From positions 1 to 23,028 of the forward strand of contig CAMLKW010000047.1 of the NCBI GenBank assembly GCA_946480605.1: a stretch of DNA of 23,028 nt, in the 5' to 3' direction. Below the pieces are notes generated by a model. The model was not told where the DNA came from, did not search any database, and worked only from the letters and a program-made list of their open reading frames with translations. Position numbers and translations under genes: made by a program. Of the stretch, positions 21,657 to 23,028 are shown one piece after another. Each line of letters opens with the position of its first letter. Position 1 is the first letter of the stretch. This DNA comes from an uncultured Roseateles sp. (lineage in GTDB: Bacteria; Pseudomonadota; Gammaproteobacteria; Burkholderiales; Burkholderiaceae).

Positions 21657-23028
21657 CAGGCGCCCCTCTCGGGCCGAGCGTCGGGCCGCTCCCAAGCCGG
21701 CCCGCTTGGGCGATGTGCTCGCGGCTCGATGCCGCGAGCACCGCCGTCCCTCCGGGGGATCGACCAAGGTAGTCCTTGGGCGAGGGGTCTGCTGTAACGG
21801 TGATCGGCGAGCGCCAGCAGCCCGCCCAGCGCCATCAGCGCACAGCCGATCCAGATCCAGGCCAGGAAGGGCTTGACCTGGATGCGTACCGTCCAGGCGC
21901 CATCGGCCAGCGGCTCACCGAGGCCCACCAGCAGGTCGCGCCGCAGGCCGCTGTCGATGGCGGCCTGGCTCATGGGCATGGCCTGGGTGCGGTAGACGCG
22001 CTTCTCGGGGTGCAGCGTGAGCGGCGGCTCGCCGTCGCGGCTGACGGTGAAGGTGGCGCGCTGCGCCTCGTAGTTGGGGCCCTTGACGGCCTCGGTCGCG
22101 CCGAGGCGGAACTCGAAGCCGCCGACGCTGACCGGCGCGCCCGGCGCCAGGCTCAGCTCGCGCTTGCTCTCGAAGCCGCCGGACAGCGTGACGCCGAGGA
22201 CGAACAGGCCCACGCCGGCATGCGCCAGCAGCATGCCCCACCAGGCGCGCGGCTGCCTGGCCCATCGGCCGCGCCAGTCGCCCCGCAGCCGTTGCCAGGC
22301 ATGCGCGGCGGCCGACAGCACGCACCAGGCCGACAGCAGCAGGCCGAAGGCGGAGAAGGGCGTCCAGGTCTGCCCCGGCTCGCGCGGCAGCAGCCAGCCC
22401 AGCAGCAGCGCGCACACGCCGCTGGCCGCCAGCGCCCAGCGCAGCTGCAGGCGCAGCTCGGGCAGCGTGCTGCGCTTCCAGCGCGCCAGCGGGCCCACGC
22501 CCATCAGCACCAGGGCCGGCACGACGAGGGGCACGAAGACGGCCTCGAAGTAGGGCGGGCCGACGGAAATCTTGTCGCCGCCCAGCACGTCCAGCAGCAG
22601 CGGGTAGAGCGTGCCGATCAGCACGGCCAGCGCGGCGCTGGCGAACAGCACGTTGTTGACCAGCAGCAGCGTCTCGCGCGACAGCGCCGCGAAGCGCCCG
22701 CCCGGCGCGATGGCGGGCGCGCGCCAGGCGAACAGCAGCAGCGACGTACCGACGACCGTCACCATGAAGCACAGGATGTAGAGGCCGCGGCCGGGGTCGA
22801 CCGCGAAGGCGTGCACCGAGGTCAGCACGCCGGAGCGGACCAGGAAGGTACCCAGCAGGCTCAGCGAGAACGCGGCGATGGCCAGCAGCACCGTCCAGCC
22901 GCGGAAGGCGCCGCGCTGGTCGCTGACGATGAGCGAATGGATGAGCGCCGTGCCCACCAGCCAGGGCATGAAGGACGCGTTCTCGACCGGGTCCCAGAAC
23001 CACCAGCCGCCCCAGCCGAGCACGTAGT
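21656..23028 (-). CDS. ccmF: CcmF, haem lyase subunit of cytochrome c maturation (5' partial)
   Basis: This is the C-terminal 457 or so residues of CcmF; the start lies beyond the right edge. The WWD haem-handling motif WGGWWFWDPVENASFMPWL is visible at the window edge, with many transmembrane helices and a long periplasmic loop after about residue 265. CcmF joins haem to apocytochrome c with CcmH and CcmI. The last 30 or more residues (from SIPRRDGG onward, rich in Arg, Pro, Gly) follow the final membrane helix and are encoded by the interspersed repeat at 21670-21758, so this tail is probably a repeat-derived addition. Confidence 0.95.
   Translation of the reverse strand, partial: YVLGWGGWWFWDPVENASFMPWLVGTALIHSLIVSDQRGAFRGWTVLLAIAAFSLSLLGTFLVRSGVLTSVHAFAVDPGRGLYILCFMVTVVGTSLLLFAWRAPAIAPGGRFAALSRETLLLVNNVLFASAALAVLIGTLYPLLLDVLGGDKISVGPPYFEAVFVPLVVPALVLMGVGPLARWKRSTLPELRLQLRWALAASGVCALLLGWLLPREPGQTWTPFSAFGLLLSAWCVLSAAAHAWQRLRGDWRGRWARQPRAWWGMLLAHAGVGLFVLGVTLSGGFESKRELSLAPGAPVSVGGFEFRLGATEAVKGPNYEAQRATFTVSRDGEPPLTLHPEKRVYRTQAMPMSQAAIDSGLRRDLLVGLGEPLADGAWTVRIQVKPFLAWIWIGCALMALGGLLALADHRYSRPLAQGLPWSIPRRDGGARGIEPRAHRPSGPAWERPDARPERGA
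21670..21758 (-). repeat. 89-bp interspersed repeat, copy B
   Basis: Its reverse complement matches 6277-6365. The main hairpin reads GTGCTCGCGGC-ATCGA-GCCGCGAGCAC, a perfect 11-bp stem. A second stem pairs CCCAAGC with GCTTGGG. The copy lies inside the coding end of ccmF, 12 bases before its stop. Confidence 0.8.

Overview
The window is high-GC chromosome of a facultatively anaerobic, denitrifying betaproteobacterium, most likely Burkholderiales of the Rubrivivax/Leptothrix kind. This rests on gene content (ubiUVT, anaerobic NrdD/NrdG, moaA, nnrS, a Dnr-like regulator, System I cytochrome c maturation) and on the strong GC bias of the host genes. The species cannot be fixed from this sequence.

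Left part, 1-7067, + strand. A tight operon of ATGA-overlapping genes encodes the oxygen-independent ubiquinone hydroxylation factors UbiU (5' end cut off), UbiV and UbiT, followed by a thiamine-diphosphate 2-oxo acid decarboxylase. Next comes the class III ribonucleotide reductase module. Upstream of nrdD lie an FNR/Dnr-type box and two NrdR-like boxes 32 bp apart. The reductase is split: a 669-residue body ends just after its zinc site, and a separate 62-residue gene with its own ribosome binding site carries the glycyl-radical motif. A repeat-rich spacer and the activase nrdG follow.

Middle part, 7068-13340. A lower-GC island is built like an integron cassette array read on the minus strand. 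It has seven attC sites, six small cassette genes with one ORF each (one a Rap1a/Tai-like immunity protein, one a CPCC protein), and a further ORF whose distal attC is lost. An attI-like junction lies at the right end, but no IntI gene is visible. The array's left end abuts a truncated group II intron (maturase tail plus domains V/VI). One cassette position is filled by a 2.5-kb element with a XerC-like tyrosine recombinase and a frameshifted IS91-family transposase; its ends coincide with attC core sites.

Right part, 13341-23028. This is host chromosome again, with anaerobic nitrogen-oxide functions. It holds a DGC zinc-binding protein and a small conserved protein (minus strand), moaA, and an apparent operon of nitronate-monooxygenase-like protein, nnrS and a Dnr-like regulator (plus strand). 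Convergent to these are a two-domain AsnC/siroheme-decarboxylase-like gene and the ccmF-ccmG-ccmH-ccmI cluster. Three FNR/Dnr-like boxes with nearly the same spacer (CTGG or CTGC) precede nrdD, the nitronate-monooxygenase-like gene and the AsnC-like gene. This suggests one low-oxygen/NO regulon, possibly run by the regulator encoded here. An 89-bp repeat occurs twice in opposite orientation. One copy appears to supply the start of NrdG, and the other encodes the C-terminal tail of CcmF.
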